From Pycnococcus provasolii (lineage: Eukaryota; Chlorophyta; Pseudoscourfieldiophyceae; Pseudoscourfieldiales; Pycnococcaceae): DNA of 64,000 nt. The translations under genes and the position numbers were made by a program. This document shows positions 38,688 to 49,800 of the stretch, in pieces. The stretch is from the NCBI GenBank assembly GCA_938743325.2, contig OW568861.1, positions 930,001-994,000 on the forward strand. Reading direction: 5' to 3'. Positions within the stretch are counted from its first letter, which is position 1. Every line of letters begins with the position of its first letter. The notes beneath the pieces are model-generated. The model saw only the letters and a program-made list of their open reading frames with translations. It had not been told where the DNA came from and did not search any database.

Positions 38688-41261
38688 ATGGCGGATGACC
38701 GGACAAACCTGAGCCTTGCCGGGTGGGCGAACGTTGATGTCGACAGACGTTCGCTCTTACAGAGAAGAAGAAGAAGAGGAAAAACAGATTCGGAAGACAG
38801 AAGAAGAAGAAGAACAAAACTCAGCTGGATCTTCACCGCTGCCATCTCTCTGCTTTTCACGCTGCTTCTGCCAAACGGCGCATCATCAAATACAAGTGAC
38901 GTCGGGCCGGAAACGATTGTGCGACGCTATCCCAGCGGAGCCGTCGTCGCCTGCTCGGCAACGCTCACCATCTCGTGCGACGCAGCAGAGTGGGCGTACG
39001 AAACTAGCCTCGACGGAGGACCTTGGACGCTTGGGCCTAGATTCAGAGCAAGTCGAGGAGCGAACGGCGGAACACGCGTCTTGGGAATGGCGCAGTCAAA
39101 CGTCGTCGTGCCGCACGCGGTGACAGGACTGTCCGCTGGATCGCACACCATCTCCGTGCGCACGCTTGATAGCAAGGGTGTGCACGACTCCACGCCGTTC
39201 ACCACCAGGTGGGAGGTGGTGGCACCCACCGCCAAGGTGGCGTTTGGACCGACCAACGCCAACGCTCCAACCGCCTCCAACGCCAACAACAATGCCAACA
39301 GCGCACTTCAGCGCTTCGACCCGCACGGCCACGTTCCACTCTCCGTTTCCTCCGACGGTTCCAAGTTCGCCTTCGAGGTGAGCGTGGAAGGCCACCCATG
39401 GAAACTCGGAGATCCGTACAGGGAGATTGACGGCGCCGGTTCGTCCACGTCATCCGCCTCCGCTGTCCACGACGACACCATACCACCACCCGCAAGCCGC
39501 TATCAGCACATCACTGGACACACAGTCGGGCCAGGACATGCCCTCACGCACGTGGGGGCGCTTTCGGAGGGCAGGCACTCCCTTCGTGTGCGCGCCTTTG
39601 ACGAGTGCGGCAACGTCGGTCCCATCACGGAGCCTCACATTGCGTGGGTCAGCGCTTGGGCTTCCACCATCGTCGCGAGCGCCGCACCGCGAGGTGTGAC
39701 CAAGAAGAGTGGTGTCTCTGTCGCCGTGTCGAGCGACGTGAGCCCATACCAAATACACTACCGACTAGATGGTGCCCCATGGCTGGCGGCTGGGCCGAAC
39801 GCCAGGCTACCGGCCGCCTCACGCGTTACACTGACGAATCTCACCGAAGGCAAGCACACGCTCGAGGTGCGCGCAGCGGACGGACGCGGCCGTGCTGGCG
39901 TTGACAGCGCTATGTTCGAGTGGGAAGTGGACACGACACCTCCCGTCGCGCTCATCGACCCAGAAAGCCTGCCGTCAACAATGAAGCACGACACCATTGC
40001 TCACGTGAGATGGGCTTGCCTGGACGCTCATACGTGCCCGCGCTTTAAGTACCGCCTCGACGGTGGCCCGTATGTGGTGGTCGATGGCGAGGGCATCGGT
40101 CTTGGGCGCCTTCAGCCAGGTCATCACGACCTGAGCGTGCTTGCGATCGACGAAGCGGGCAATGAGCAGGTCCCACCCGGTACCGTGCACGCGTTTGAGG
40201 TTCTCGAGCCGTCAACGCAGGGTGCCGGCGTGCCCGCAGCACTCCCACCGCCCCCTCGAGCAACGGTTGCACGCGGGCCAGAGAAGTACACAGCGGATCG
40301 CCGCGGAGTCTTCGACTTTGCCGTCTCTGGAACCGGCTGGAGCAGCGCGCCGAAGCTGTACTACTCACTTGATGGTGGAAAGTACGTCGAGCTTCTGGGC
40401 ACGCACCTCAACCTCCCGCTTATGGAAGAAGGCGAGCACACACTGCGCGCATATGCCGCAGCGCGCTTTGTCGACGGCTCGAACGGCGGTTCTGCGGGCA
40501 ACACCCATTGGGTGACGGGCGAGGACCACCCTTGCGTTTACCTTTGGACGATCGACACCGTGCCTCCCGTGACGCATCTAACTCACTCCTCTTCGGCGAC
40601 GCAGGCTGGTTCGCCGAGTCGCGGGCTCGGCCACCGCGCAGCGGCGGCTATGCCGTGGAACACGGCGACTTTCACGGTGACAGCGTCGCCTGGCCCTGGC
40701 GAAAGCGCTCGCATGTTTGTTTGGGAGTACGAGTGGCGCGTGAATCACGGACCCTGGAATTCTGGTACGAAGCAGACGCGCAGCGGCGGAGGATTCGAAT
40801 TTCGTGTGGATGGCCTTGTGGAGGGCACTCACCTGATCGAGGCGCGCACGGTGGATCGTGCGGGGAATGCCGGCAAGCCAGCCATGCTTCAGCACAACGT
40901 CGCCATGCCTGGCGGCGGCGGTGGCATGGCGAAAAATGCCCATGCATCGTCGTCGGCATCTGGTGCCGCCTCGCCGGTAGTAGGTGCCAGCGGTGCTGCA
41001 GCTGCCGCCGCTGACGCTCTGCGTCGTAAGACAGCAGGTGTCAGCGCTCAGCCTGTGCAGAATGGCGGTGGCCTTGGATCGCGCACCGCGTCACGTTCGA
41101 CGGGCATGGGCGCTCGTACGATGGGAGGCGGCCGTTTCGACGTTGGTAAGTCTGCGGAAGCCGCGATGGCCGCGTCCGCGTCTCTGGGCGCCTTCGGTCG
41201 CAAGGCTGCGTTTCAGATGCCAACTCGTTCGAACGGTTCATCCGGCGACGAGCTGAGATGA
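38688..41261 (+). CDS. type II membrane or surface protein with six Ig-like repeats
   Basis: 857 residues from ATG at 38688 (GCCATGGCG context). A strongly basic segment (residues 24-43) and a hydrophobic anchor (46-64, WIFTAAISLLFTLLLP) imply type II topology or a cleaved signal. Six repeats of about 100-110 residues follow. Each has a strand like YRLDGAPWLAAG, YRLDGGPYVVVD or YSLDGGKYVELL and ends with a turn such as LTEGKHTLEVRAADGRGRAG or LQPGHHDLSVLAIDEAGNEQ. This is a beta-sandwich (Ig/Big-like) pattern common in adhesive surface proteins. The last 130 residues are Ala/Gly/Ser-rich. No catalytic domain is seen; an adhesion or cell-wall role is inferred. Confidence 0.65.
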   Translation: MADDRTNLSLAGWANVDVDRRSLLQRRRRRGKTDSEDRRRRRTKLSWIFTAAISLLFTLLLPNGASSNTSDVGPETIVRRYPSGAVVACSATLTISCDAAEWAYETSLDGGPWTLGPRFRASRGANGGTRVLGMAQSNVVVPHAVTGLSAGSHTISVRTLDSKGVHDSTPFTTRWEVVAPTAKVAFGPTNANAPTASNANNNANSALQRFDPHGHVPLSVSSDGSKFAFEVSVEGHPWKLGDPYREIDGAGSSTSSASAVHDDTIPPPASRYQHITGHTVGPGHALTHVGALSEGRHSLRVRAFDECGNVGPITEPHIAWVSAWASTIVASAAPRGVTKKSGVSVAVSSDVSPYQIHYRLDGAPWLAAGPNARLPAASRVTLTNLTEGKHTLEVRAADGRGRAGVDSAMFEWEVDTTPPVALIDPESLPSTMKHDTIAHVRWACLDAHTCPRFKYRLDGGPYVVVDGEGIGLGRLQPGHHDLSVLAIDEAGNEQVPPGTVHAFEVLEPSTQGAGVPAALPPPPRATVARGPEKYTADRRGVFDFAVSGTGWSSAPKLYYSLDGGKYVELLGTHLNLPLMEEGEHTLRAYAAARFVDGSNGGSAGNTHWVTGEDHPCVYLWTIDTVPPVTHLTHSSSATQAGSPSRGLGHRAAAAMPWNTATFTVTASPGPGESARMFVWEYEWRVNHGPWNSGTKQTRSGGGFEFRVDGLVEGTHLIEARTVDRAGNAGKPAMLQHNVAMPGGGGGMAKNAHASSSASGAASPVVGASGAAAAAADALRRKTAGVSAQPVQNGGGLGSRTASRSTGMGARTMGGGRFDVGKSAEAAMAASASLGAFGRKAAFQMPTRSNGSSGDELR

Positions 41262-41622
41262 TTGACAACAGCACGTGCGACGAGCGTGCGTACCGTGTGT
41301 CCTTATGAGTGTTTCTATACACCTATATTTTGTAGCTATGATAAGTCTAGTATTATTGATTTGAACCTGTTCCGGACATGTACAGTAGTAGTCCTAGTGT
41401 ATACAGTACGTCAAACCTCAGAGGTTCAGTTGACCTCCCGCTTTGTCACACCTCTTTGACGGGTTGGGGACGGGGAATCGCAACCCCTACTACTTCGCCC
41501 CTCGCCAAAGGTAGACCCGATGGACCCGATGCGCCCCGTCTGCCCGTCCTCGCCCCGTCCCCGCCCCGTCCTCCTTATCCACTTCTTTCGCCGACCCGCC
41601 CGTCTGTCGTCGCGAACCTGCG
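41262..41622. promoter_or_regulatory. gap between Ig-like protein and Deg protease
   Basis: 361 bp between same-strand genes; C-rich pyrimidine tracts (CCCCGTCC repeats, 41537-41570) lie just before the protease start. No gene seen. Confidence 0.45.
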
Positions 41623-43500
41623 ATGTTGTGTCGTTCGGCGCGAGGAACGGCTCTGGGTCGTCGTGCTGGACGTGTGCACTCGGTTAGGTGGTGCTTACAA
41701 CGCCAGTCGGCTCCTGGTGGCGCTCCCGGTGGTGCTCACTGCGGTGGCCTAGCGTGTCTTCCAGCATCGGCCGAGGCGGCGACGTCAGTTGATGTTGCCG
41801 AAGCTGTGACGGCGTCGGTGATAGAAATAGAGGAAATTGACGACCTCGAACAAAGGTACGGCGCGGTCGTCAAGCTTCACGTGACGTCGCAGAGACCAGA
41901 CTGGCTCAACCCGTGGCAGAAGCGAACGGCGGAACGGTCCATCGGCTCCGGAGTGCTCATCAAGCAAGCGGGCAAAGCGTGGGACGACAGCGGATTTCGG
42001 CTGACGAAAGATGAGAGTGGCAAACCCACGGCAAACGAGCAGGGCTTTCCTGACGACCACATATTTCTCACCGCCGCTCACGTCGTAGCCGACTGCACGT
42101 TCGTGGAGGTGCAGATGAGCAACATGACGGAGCGGCACCGAGGACGCGTCATAAGCGTGCTCCACCAGGCGGACCTTGCGCTTGTCGCCGTGCGGCGAAA
42201 AGACGATGGCACGGAAGAGCCGGACGCATTCATGAATGTCGAGCCTCTCACTATCGCACCTCGGGACTACCTGCCGCCGCTTCGAACTCCCATACACGTG
42301 GTTGGCTTTCCCGTTGGTGGCGACGAGCTTTCCGTCACCGAGGGTGTCGTCAGCCGGGTCGAGGTTCAGACGTATAGCCACGGAACGTCACGCGCACTTG
42401 CGCTTACCGTCGATGCCGCCATCAACAGCGGTAATTCTGGAGGACCTTTGATAGATGTGATCACAGGCACAATCCTCGGCGTCGCGTTCCAGAGCTACGC
42501 CGGCACTAGCTACGCCGAGAACCAAGGACACGCCGTTCCCAGCTCGCTGTGCCAGCGCTTCGTGAATGCGGCTCTTTGCCTAGGGAACGACGAGAGCATG
42601 CTCGCAATGCCTGTGTTGGGCGTGAGCTTGCAGCTGCTACAGAATAATAGCCTGCGTACGATGATCGGTTTGACGAAATCGCCTAAGGATGTCGGAAAGA
42701 ATGAGACGTACCTCCCGGGCAATGTCGGCGTTCTAGTCGCGGATGTCGAGCAGGGAAGCAGCGTCGACGAGCTCGTTCGTCCGGGCGACATTCTTGTCGA
42801 GCTAGACGGTCTACCCATCGCGAGCGACAGCAGCGTATCTTATATGGATAAGAAACTTGAAATGGTGACGTACTTGCACGGCAAGTACGCCGGCGACGTG
42901 GTTAAGGTGAAGCTGCTCCGAGGGGATGGGCAGGCTGGGCTAGAGGAGAAGACGTTCGACATCGAGCTTAAGAGGCACGTGCCTCTCGTGCAGAGGAGCC
43001 AGTACGATGTGAAGCCGTCGTTCGTCATCTACGGCGGCCTGCTATTCCAGCCTCTCAGTCTCGACTTTCTTCACTGCTGGGGCCGTGATCTGAAGGATGC
43101 ACCCGCGGGTCTACAGCAGGAGTTCTTCTACGGCGTCAGGCGCGGAGGTCGCGAGGAGATTGTCGTGCTAAGCCAGATATTGTCTGACGAAGCGAACACT
43201 GGATACACGTTCGACTCGATCGGCCTCGAGGTGGTTCAGGCTGTGAATGGCGTGGACGTGTACTCGATGTCCGGCTTTGTGGAGTGCATGGACAACGCTT
43301 ACCAGGCTTACGTGGACGCGCCGAGCCGTGACACGCGCTTCGTTCGCGTCGAGTTGGCTCGTGGTTCCACTTTGAGCGGCGCGACGCCGTACTTGGTGGT
43401 TCTTGACGTCTCGGACCTGGCAGAGAGCGCTGAACGTGTGAGCGAGCGGTACGGCGTGAGTCGCGACCGCAGTCCTGAATTACCCGATGGTAAGTGGTGA
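41623..43500 (+). CDS. Deg2/Deg9-type serine protease, organelle-targeted candidate
   Basis: 625 residues from ATG at 41623. The first ~55 residues are Arg/Ala/Gly-rich with almost no acidic residues, like a chloroplast or mitochondrial presequence. The trypsin-like domain has His in FLTAAHVVAD (about 152), Asp in HQADLALVAV (about 184) and Ser in AINSGNSGGP (about 272). VGFPVGGDELSVTEGVVSRVE and AYPS-equivalent NQGHAVPSSLCQRF are typical of the plant Deg2/9/10 group. Two PDZ regions follow (VLVADVEQGSSVDELVRPGDILVELDG; and a degenerate C-terminal one, GLEVVQAVNGVDVYSM). It likely degrades damaged proteins. Plastid (Deg2) or mitochondrion (Deg10) cannot be decided. Confidence 0.85.
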   Translation: MLCRSARGTALGRRAGRVHSVRWCLQRQSAPGGAPGGAHCGGLACLPASAEAATSVDVAEAVTASVIEIEEIDDLEQRYGAVVKLHVTSQRPDWLNPWQKRTAERSIGSGVLIKQAGKAWDDSGFRLTKDESGKPTANEQGFPDDHIFLTAAHVVADCTFVEVQMSNMTERHRGRVISVLHQADLALVAVRRKDDGTEEPDAFMNVEPLTIAPRDYLPPLRTPIHVVGFPVGGDELSVTEGVVSRVEVQTYSHGTSRALALTVDAAINSGNSGGPLIDVITGTILGVAFQSYAGTSYAENQGHAVPSSLCQRFVNAALCLGNDESMLAMPVLGVSLQLLQNNSLRTMIGLTKSPKDVGKNETYLPGNVGVLVADVEQGSSVDELVRPGDILVELDGLPIASDSSVSYMDKKLEMVTYLHGKYAGDVVKVKLLRGDGQAGLEEKTFDIELKRHVPLVQRSQYDVKPSFVIYGGLLFQPLSLDFLHCWGRDLKDAPAGLQQEFFYGVRRGGREEIVVLSQILSDEANTGYTFDSIGLEVVQAVNGVDVYSMSGFVECMDNAYQAYVDAPSRDTRFVRVELARGSTLSGATPYLVVLDVSDLAESAERVSERYGVSRDRSPELPDGKW

Positions 43501-43873
43501 GAGCGGTTCCGTCTGTGCTCGTCGCGTCGCTAGACTATCGTAGTCCGAATCATAAAGTATCAGTGTAAGAACGAAATACTACGACTGGAATAACCTTTGA
43601 AGAAAACGCAGTACGCAGTACGCACCGGACCAAAGTCACCCGTTGGATGGGACCCGATCCAGCCTGTGGGCGCAGGTAAAGTTTAGCCGACTAGCCGTTG
43701 GGGGGATGGTACAGTGTGGATAGCCCGGGGAATTATGTACAGGCGAGGGGGTACCTAGTAGTCTATTACCTAACAACAGGTCCCACTGCCCCGTTTAAAT
43801 CCCCCTCCGACAGACCCCACTGTGACGCCCGCACCTCATAACACTCCAATCTGTAAACGCCTGCTCCGTCGCC
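43501..43873. promoter_or_regulatory. 5' region of kinesin-12 gene
   Basis: 373 bp between same-strand genes; contains GGTAAAGTTTAGC (43674), also present at 6338. No gene and no telomere-like motif seen. Confidence 0.45.
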
Positions 43874-46800
43874 ATGGCGGACGACGTGCCTCCGACCACA
43901 CCTAGAGGTGGTGCGCGCGTCATGCCATCCACACCCTCGTCACTGCTGCGCCCGCCGTCGTCGCGGCGGGCTCTCAGGAACAACCAAGCTGGTTACCTGC
44001 AGGCGTTCGTGGACGCGCCATCGGCGCTCTCGCCGCGTGTGACTTCTTCGCCGACACAGCCGAAAAGTTTGGCGTTTGGACGCGCGTTCACGCCGGGAGG
44101 TAGTACCAAGTCGTTGTCAACGACGGTGGCGACAACGCCGACGCGAGCTCCGCTCGCTGTGAGGAACGTGAATATCGCGGGCATGCCGACGACTCCGAGA
44201 AGTGCACAAAAGGTGCAGCAGCAGCGGGAGGCGACGACAACGCCAAGGCTTCACACGACGTCGCTCGTGCCAAATCCTTCGCCAGCGGCAGACGCCACGG
44301 TGGCATCGCTCTTCTCACCACCCGCCGCTGGGGATGGTGGCACGCCTTCCAAGGCGTCAAAGGATACAATCAAGGTGGCCATACGCGTCAGGCCGCAGAC
44401 CCACGGCGAGAAAGCACAGGGCGCTACCACGCTCACAGCCTCGGGAGATCAGGTGGTTCGCATCGCTTCGTCGCTCTCGGGTGGCGGGAACGACCTCTCG
44501 CAGGTGCACAACTTCACCTTTGACCGCGTGCTGGACTCCAGCCACAGCCAGGCGGACGTGTACACGTGCATTGGAAGGCCGATCGTCGAGAACGTCATCA
44601 CGGGGTTTAATGCCGCGATATTGGCGTACGGTCAGACAGGTTCTGGGAAGACATTTACGATGATTGGGCCAGACGTCGATAGCGATGACGCTTATGCCGC
44701 CCTTCGACACACGAACCGAGGCCTAGCACCGCGTGTTTTCGAACGACTCTTCTCACGTATCGCTGAGGCTGGTGATGCCGAGAGTTCTCACTATTCAGTC
44801 AGCATGAGCCTGATCGAAATTTACTGCGAGGCAGTGTACGACCTCCTCGTTGAAATGCCCGCGCCATCTCAGCCTGCGAGCCCTGCCGCCACCACCACAT
44901 CCGCTGATGGCGATTCGGAAGCTGGCGATAGTGACGAGATCACGGAGGAGGCATCAAAAACATCCGCACCTCCCACACCCGTCCAACCCCCGAGGGCAGA
45001 AAGCCTTCAGCTTCGCGAAGACCCTTCGCGAGGTGGAGTTCGCGTCATCGGCGTAACAGAATTGCCAGTTACATGCGCGGCAGAAGCAATGGCCAGGCTT
45101 CGCCAGGGCTCAATGAATCGACATGTCGCCATGACTAACATGAATCGCGAGTCAAGTCGTAGCCATCTCGTCTGCAGCCTGGAGGTCACATGCACGCTGG
45201 CGGATGGGCGTGTGCGCTCATCGAGGCTGCACCTAGTTGATCTTGCGGGATCCGAGCGCCAGTCTAAGACGGGTGCCAGTGGAGAGCGACTCAAGGAGGC
45301 GAGTGGGATTAATAAGTCTCTCTCTGCCCTCGGCCTCGTAATACTCAATCTCTCAAACGCGCAGTCCAAGGCCAAAACAAATGCAATGAAGCAGAAGCAC
45401 ATAAGCTACCGGGATAGCAAGCTCACGTACCTGCTCCAGGACTCGCTCGGAGGCAACGCCAAGACCGCATTCGTGGTGAACCTATCCAGCGCTCGTGCTT
45501 CCGCGCACGAGACGCTCTCAAGCCTGAGATTCGCCGCTCGTTGCAAAACTGTGGAAAATCGCGCAAAGGTGAACGAGAGTCAAGGATCGGGGCAATCCGC
45601 AGCGCTCGCTGCGCGTATCGCAAACTTGCAGGCGGAGGTCAAACGCCTTCGATCGGAGAATGATGCGATGCACACACTGATGGGCAAGTGCAGTGGCACG
45701 GCAGTGGCAAGCAGCAGCGACGAGGTGACAACTTCTAGCGCATTGTTACTCGACTCACTACGTCGCGAGGCGGCGCTCGCCGCGAATCTTGCCGCGGAGC
45801 AGACAAAGGCGGAAAACCTCGCCAAGCTTGCAGAATTACGCGACGGCGAAAGTCGGACGCACGAGATGAAGGCTCGCTTTCGCGAGGAGCGAATTAAGGC
45901 ACTTGAAAAGCAACTTGCTGGCGGCGAGAGCCTGGAGGGTGCGGAGGAACTACGCGCCTTGAAGGGTGAGGTGGAAACACTGAAGGAGGAGACGCAGCGG
46001 CTGAGACGCACACATCCTGAAATCGTACGACTCGCACATGACAATCATGTACTGACAGCAAAGCTTTCGGAGTACCCTTCCTCCGCACCGGATGTCATCG
46101 CAAGGATGAATGACGAGGCTGCGGCGCTGCGCACGGAGTGCATTGCAATCCTTGAGCGTGCGGAAGCTGCCACAGGAGGTACCATCTCGTCAAGTGAGCC
46201 AGATCAAGACATTTTGGCAATGGCGCGCTGTGCGGCGCGAGGGTTCGTGCGTGGTGTGCTTGCTGCGGCTGTTGACGAGTGTGCACAGAGAACTCGTAAG
46301 GAGTACGAATATGCGCTGGAAGAGTCCGAGCAAAGACATGCACAAGCGGTTGCGGCATATGAAGTTTCTCTGGAAGATGCACGAAAGGCACTCGATCACG
46401 AGACGCGCTCTCAGCTGGATTCGAGAAATGCTGCCGCCGAAGCTCATGAAGCGCTCGAACGTAGGCTCACACACTTTCTCGATGAGCTCGCTGCGGCCAA
46501 CGCTACGGCTGAAAAGTGGCAGAGTCAGACGCATGTGCTACAAGAGGAGAATGCGAGATTACAATCCGAACATGAAGATGTGCTGTCCCGCCTATCAGAC
46601 GCGTCGAGGGTAATCGACGCCGAATCAACCCGCGCCGATGATCTACAAGTAAGTCGTGATGCACTCAGCGATCACTTGACAACGTTATCAGAAGAACTTG
46701 GTGGCGTACAGACTGAATTGGCAAACACCACCGCATTGCATGTGCAGGCGATTGAACGAATCAAAGAACTTTCCGAGGAGATTGAACGCGTTGAAGCGCT

Positions 46801-49800
46801 TAAGCTGGAACTCCAGCAGTCGTACGGTGATGTATGTGAAGCTCACCAAGCTGCGGTCGATCGCGCAGCCAACGCAGAGGCACAGGTCGTAGACTTGACA
46901 ACAATAACAGAGAGCGCCCAAGCGACGACCACCGAACTCAGAAGTGAGCTTGCTGAAACAAGATCTGCTTTCGCTGATACAAAGTCAGCGTTCGATGAGG
47001 CCACAGCAAAATCAGAGTCAAGAATCGCGGAATTAATGGAGGAGCTCGTTTCTGTTCGACAAGAGGCCGATAAACAAGCCATAGAAGCGAATCAAGCTAG
47101 ATGCAGTCTAGTCGCTGAATTAGAGACCGCTACAAATCAAGTCGCTGTTCAGACAGCTGAGACTCACGCTGCACAAAGATTAGCTGAAGGATTTCAGGAG
47201 AAGGCGTCGCAGGTCGAGGCGGAGAACGGCGAGCTGCGTGAGGCGGCATCAGCTGCCGATGCGCGCGCGTCAGAAGCACTCGAGAAGGCGTCGCAGGTCG
47301 AGGCGGAGAACGGCGAGCTGCGCGAGGCGGCATCAGCTGCCGATGCGCGCGCGTCAGAAGCACTCGAGAAGGCGTCGCAGGTCGAGGCGGAGAACGGCGA
47401 GCTGCGCGAGGCGGCATCAGCTGCCGATGCGCGCGCGTCGGAAGCTCTCGAGAAGGCGTCGCAGGTCGAGGCGGAGAACGGCGAGCTGCGCGAGGCGGCA
47501 TCAGCTGCCGATGCGCGCGCGTCGGAAGCTCTCGAGAAAGCGTCGCAGGTCGAGGCGGAGAACGGCGAGCTACGCGAGGCGGCATCAGCTGCCGATGCGC
47601 GCGCGTCAGAAGCACTCGAGAAGGCGTCGCAGGTCGAGGCGGAGAACGGCGAGCTGCGCGAGGCGGCATCAGCTGCCGATGCGCGCGCGTCAGAAGCACT
47701 CGAGAAGGCGTCGCAGGTCGAGGCGGAGAACGGCGAGCTGCGCGAGGCGGCATCAGCTGCCGATGCGCGCGCGTCAGAAGCACTCGAGAAGGCGTCGCAG
47801 GTCGAGGCGGAGAACGGCGAGCTGCGCGAGGCGGCATCAGCTGCCGATGCGCGCGCGTCAGAAGCACTCGAGAAGGCGTCGCAGGTCGAGGCGGAGAACG
47901 GCGAGCTGCGCGAGGCGGCATCAGCTGCCGATGCGCGCGCGTCAGAAGCACTCGAGAAGGCGTCGCAGGTCGAGGCGGAGAACGGCGAGCTGCGCGAGGC
48001 GGCATCAGCTGCCGATGCGCGCGCGTCAGAAGCACTCGAGAAGGCGTCGCAGGTCGAGGCGGAGAACGGCGAGCTGCGTGAGGCGGCATCAGCTGCCGAT
48101 GCGCGCGCGTCAGAAGCACTCGAGAAGGCGTCGCAGGTCGAGGCGGAGAACGGCGAGCTACGCGAGGCGGCATCAGCTGCCGATGCGCGCGCGTCAGAAG
48201 CACTCGAGAAGGCGTCGCAGGTCGAGGCGGAGAACGGCGAGCTGCGCGAGGCGGCATCAGCTGCCGATGCGCGCGCGTCAGAAGCACTCGAGAAGGCGTC
48301 GCAGGTCGAGGCGGAGAACGGCGAGCTACGCGAGGCGGCATCAGCTGCCGATGCGCGCGCGTCAGAAGCACTCGAGAAGGTGTCGCAGGTCGAGGCGGAG
48401 AACGGCGAGCTGCGCGAGGCGGCATCAGCTGCCGATGCGCGCGCGTCGGAATCGCTTGAGTTTGCTTCAAAACTCGAGGCTGAAGCGGACAGGCTGCGCG
48501 AGGCGGCATCTGTGGATCAGGAGCGAGCAACAGAGTTGCTGGAGAAGGCTTCATATCTAGAGACGGAGAATGGCGAGCTGCGCAAGACGGCATCCGCAGC
48601 AGTGGTGGAAAATGACGAGATGCGCCAAGCCCTTTCCATGGCAGAGGCGCGTGCATCAGAGTCTTTGCAGGCTGCACAGGAATCGCTTGACAAGGCTGTG
48701 CACCTCGAGACGGAAAATGACGAACTTCGCCGCACCACGATGGAAACGAAGGAAAGCAATGCGACGTTGGTATCTGAGGCGCAGGAGTCCCGTGATGCGG
48801 CGACTCAGCTTGGAGAAGCTGCCGCTCGGCTTGAGAATGAAAATGGTAAGCTTCGTAGTGCCATAGAAACTGCACATGAGGAGGCAGCTGAGGCTCGCGA
48901 GCGAGCTACTGATCTTGAATCGGCTGTGAGCAGGGCTGAGGCTCTTGGAACAAAGCGTCTTACCCAGATTTCTGAGATGAAAGAGCGGCGCAAGGAAGCA
49001 GAGGAGAGAGTCGCGAATGTCGAGCGTCTCCTCGAGTCCCGCGACCGATTATTCCAGCAAAAGTTGGCGGAGTTGTCCGCTCCACCATCGCCAGCTCCTG
49101 ACCCAAAGCTGAAGGCTCGCGTGGATCAAGCGGAGAAGGCACGTCACGAAGTGGAAATGCAACTTGCACGGAGCAAGGATGAGATTTCCAAGCTTGGTGG
49201 AGAGCGTCTTCGCTGGCTTGAGGAACTGCAGGAGGCTGTTCAAGCCAAAATAACCGCGGTGGCTAAGATGGATGTCATGCGTGCTCAGACGTCTAATCAG
49301 CAGTCGGAACTCGAGTCAAAGGAGACTGAGCTTGCGGAAACCAAGTCTCGCGTATCGCATTTGGAAGACGAGGTGAGCGAGTTCACGAGCCATAATAATC
49401 TCTCGCAGCGCATAAACAAGCATCGTCAAGTAAAGCAGGAAAACGACGAGCTGAAACGTGAGCTGCACAGCATGAAAGAGCGACTCACCGCACAAGCACG
49501 GAGTGCGCTTTCGGCAGAAGCAGTCGAGACCATTCGTGCAGAGTCCAATGCAGAGGCTGAGGAGCGTGAGGCTGCGTTAGCTGGTGCAATCTGTGATGCA
49601 GTCTCGAGCATGGACATCATGCACCTTGTTGTGGATGGTGCGGCTGCGGAAGCAACTCCTGTTCCCCTTGCAGTGCGTCGCGTCAGCCAGGCTCTTGAAT
49701 TCCTGCGTAAGCGTGTTGGAGCATACGAGGCAACCGCCGGGGCGATGATGGATCAGATTCGAGGGTACGCTGAGGCTGAGCGTCTTCGCGTGTCGTTGGC

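Noticed and set aside
47198-48457. CRISPR-like regular repeats
   Set aside because: No unique spacers: the whole 84-bp unit repeats and codes for heptads in a eukaryotic gene.
47238-48560. Second plus-strand open frame across the same repeats
   Set aside because: Same artefact; product is an Arg-rich repeat with no family resemblance.
47130-48875. Long open frame on the minus strand (581 codons) opposite the kinesin repeats
   Set aside because: An 84-bp repeat without stops in one copy stays open in every copy, so several frames are open by construction. The sense frame continues a kinesin tail; the antisense product is a repetitive Arg/Pro chain.
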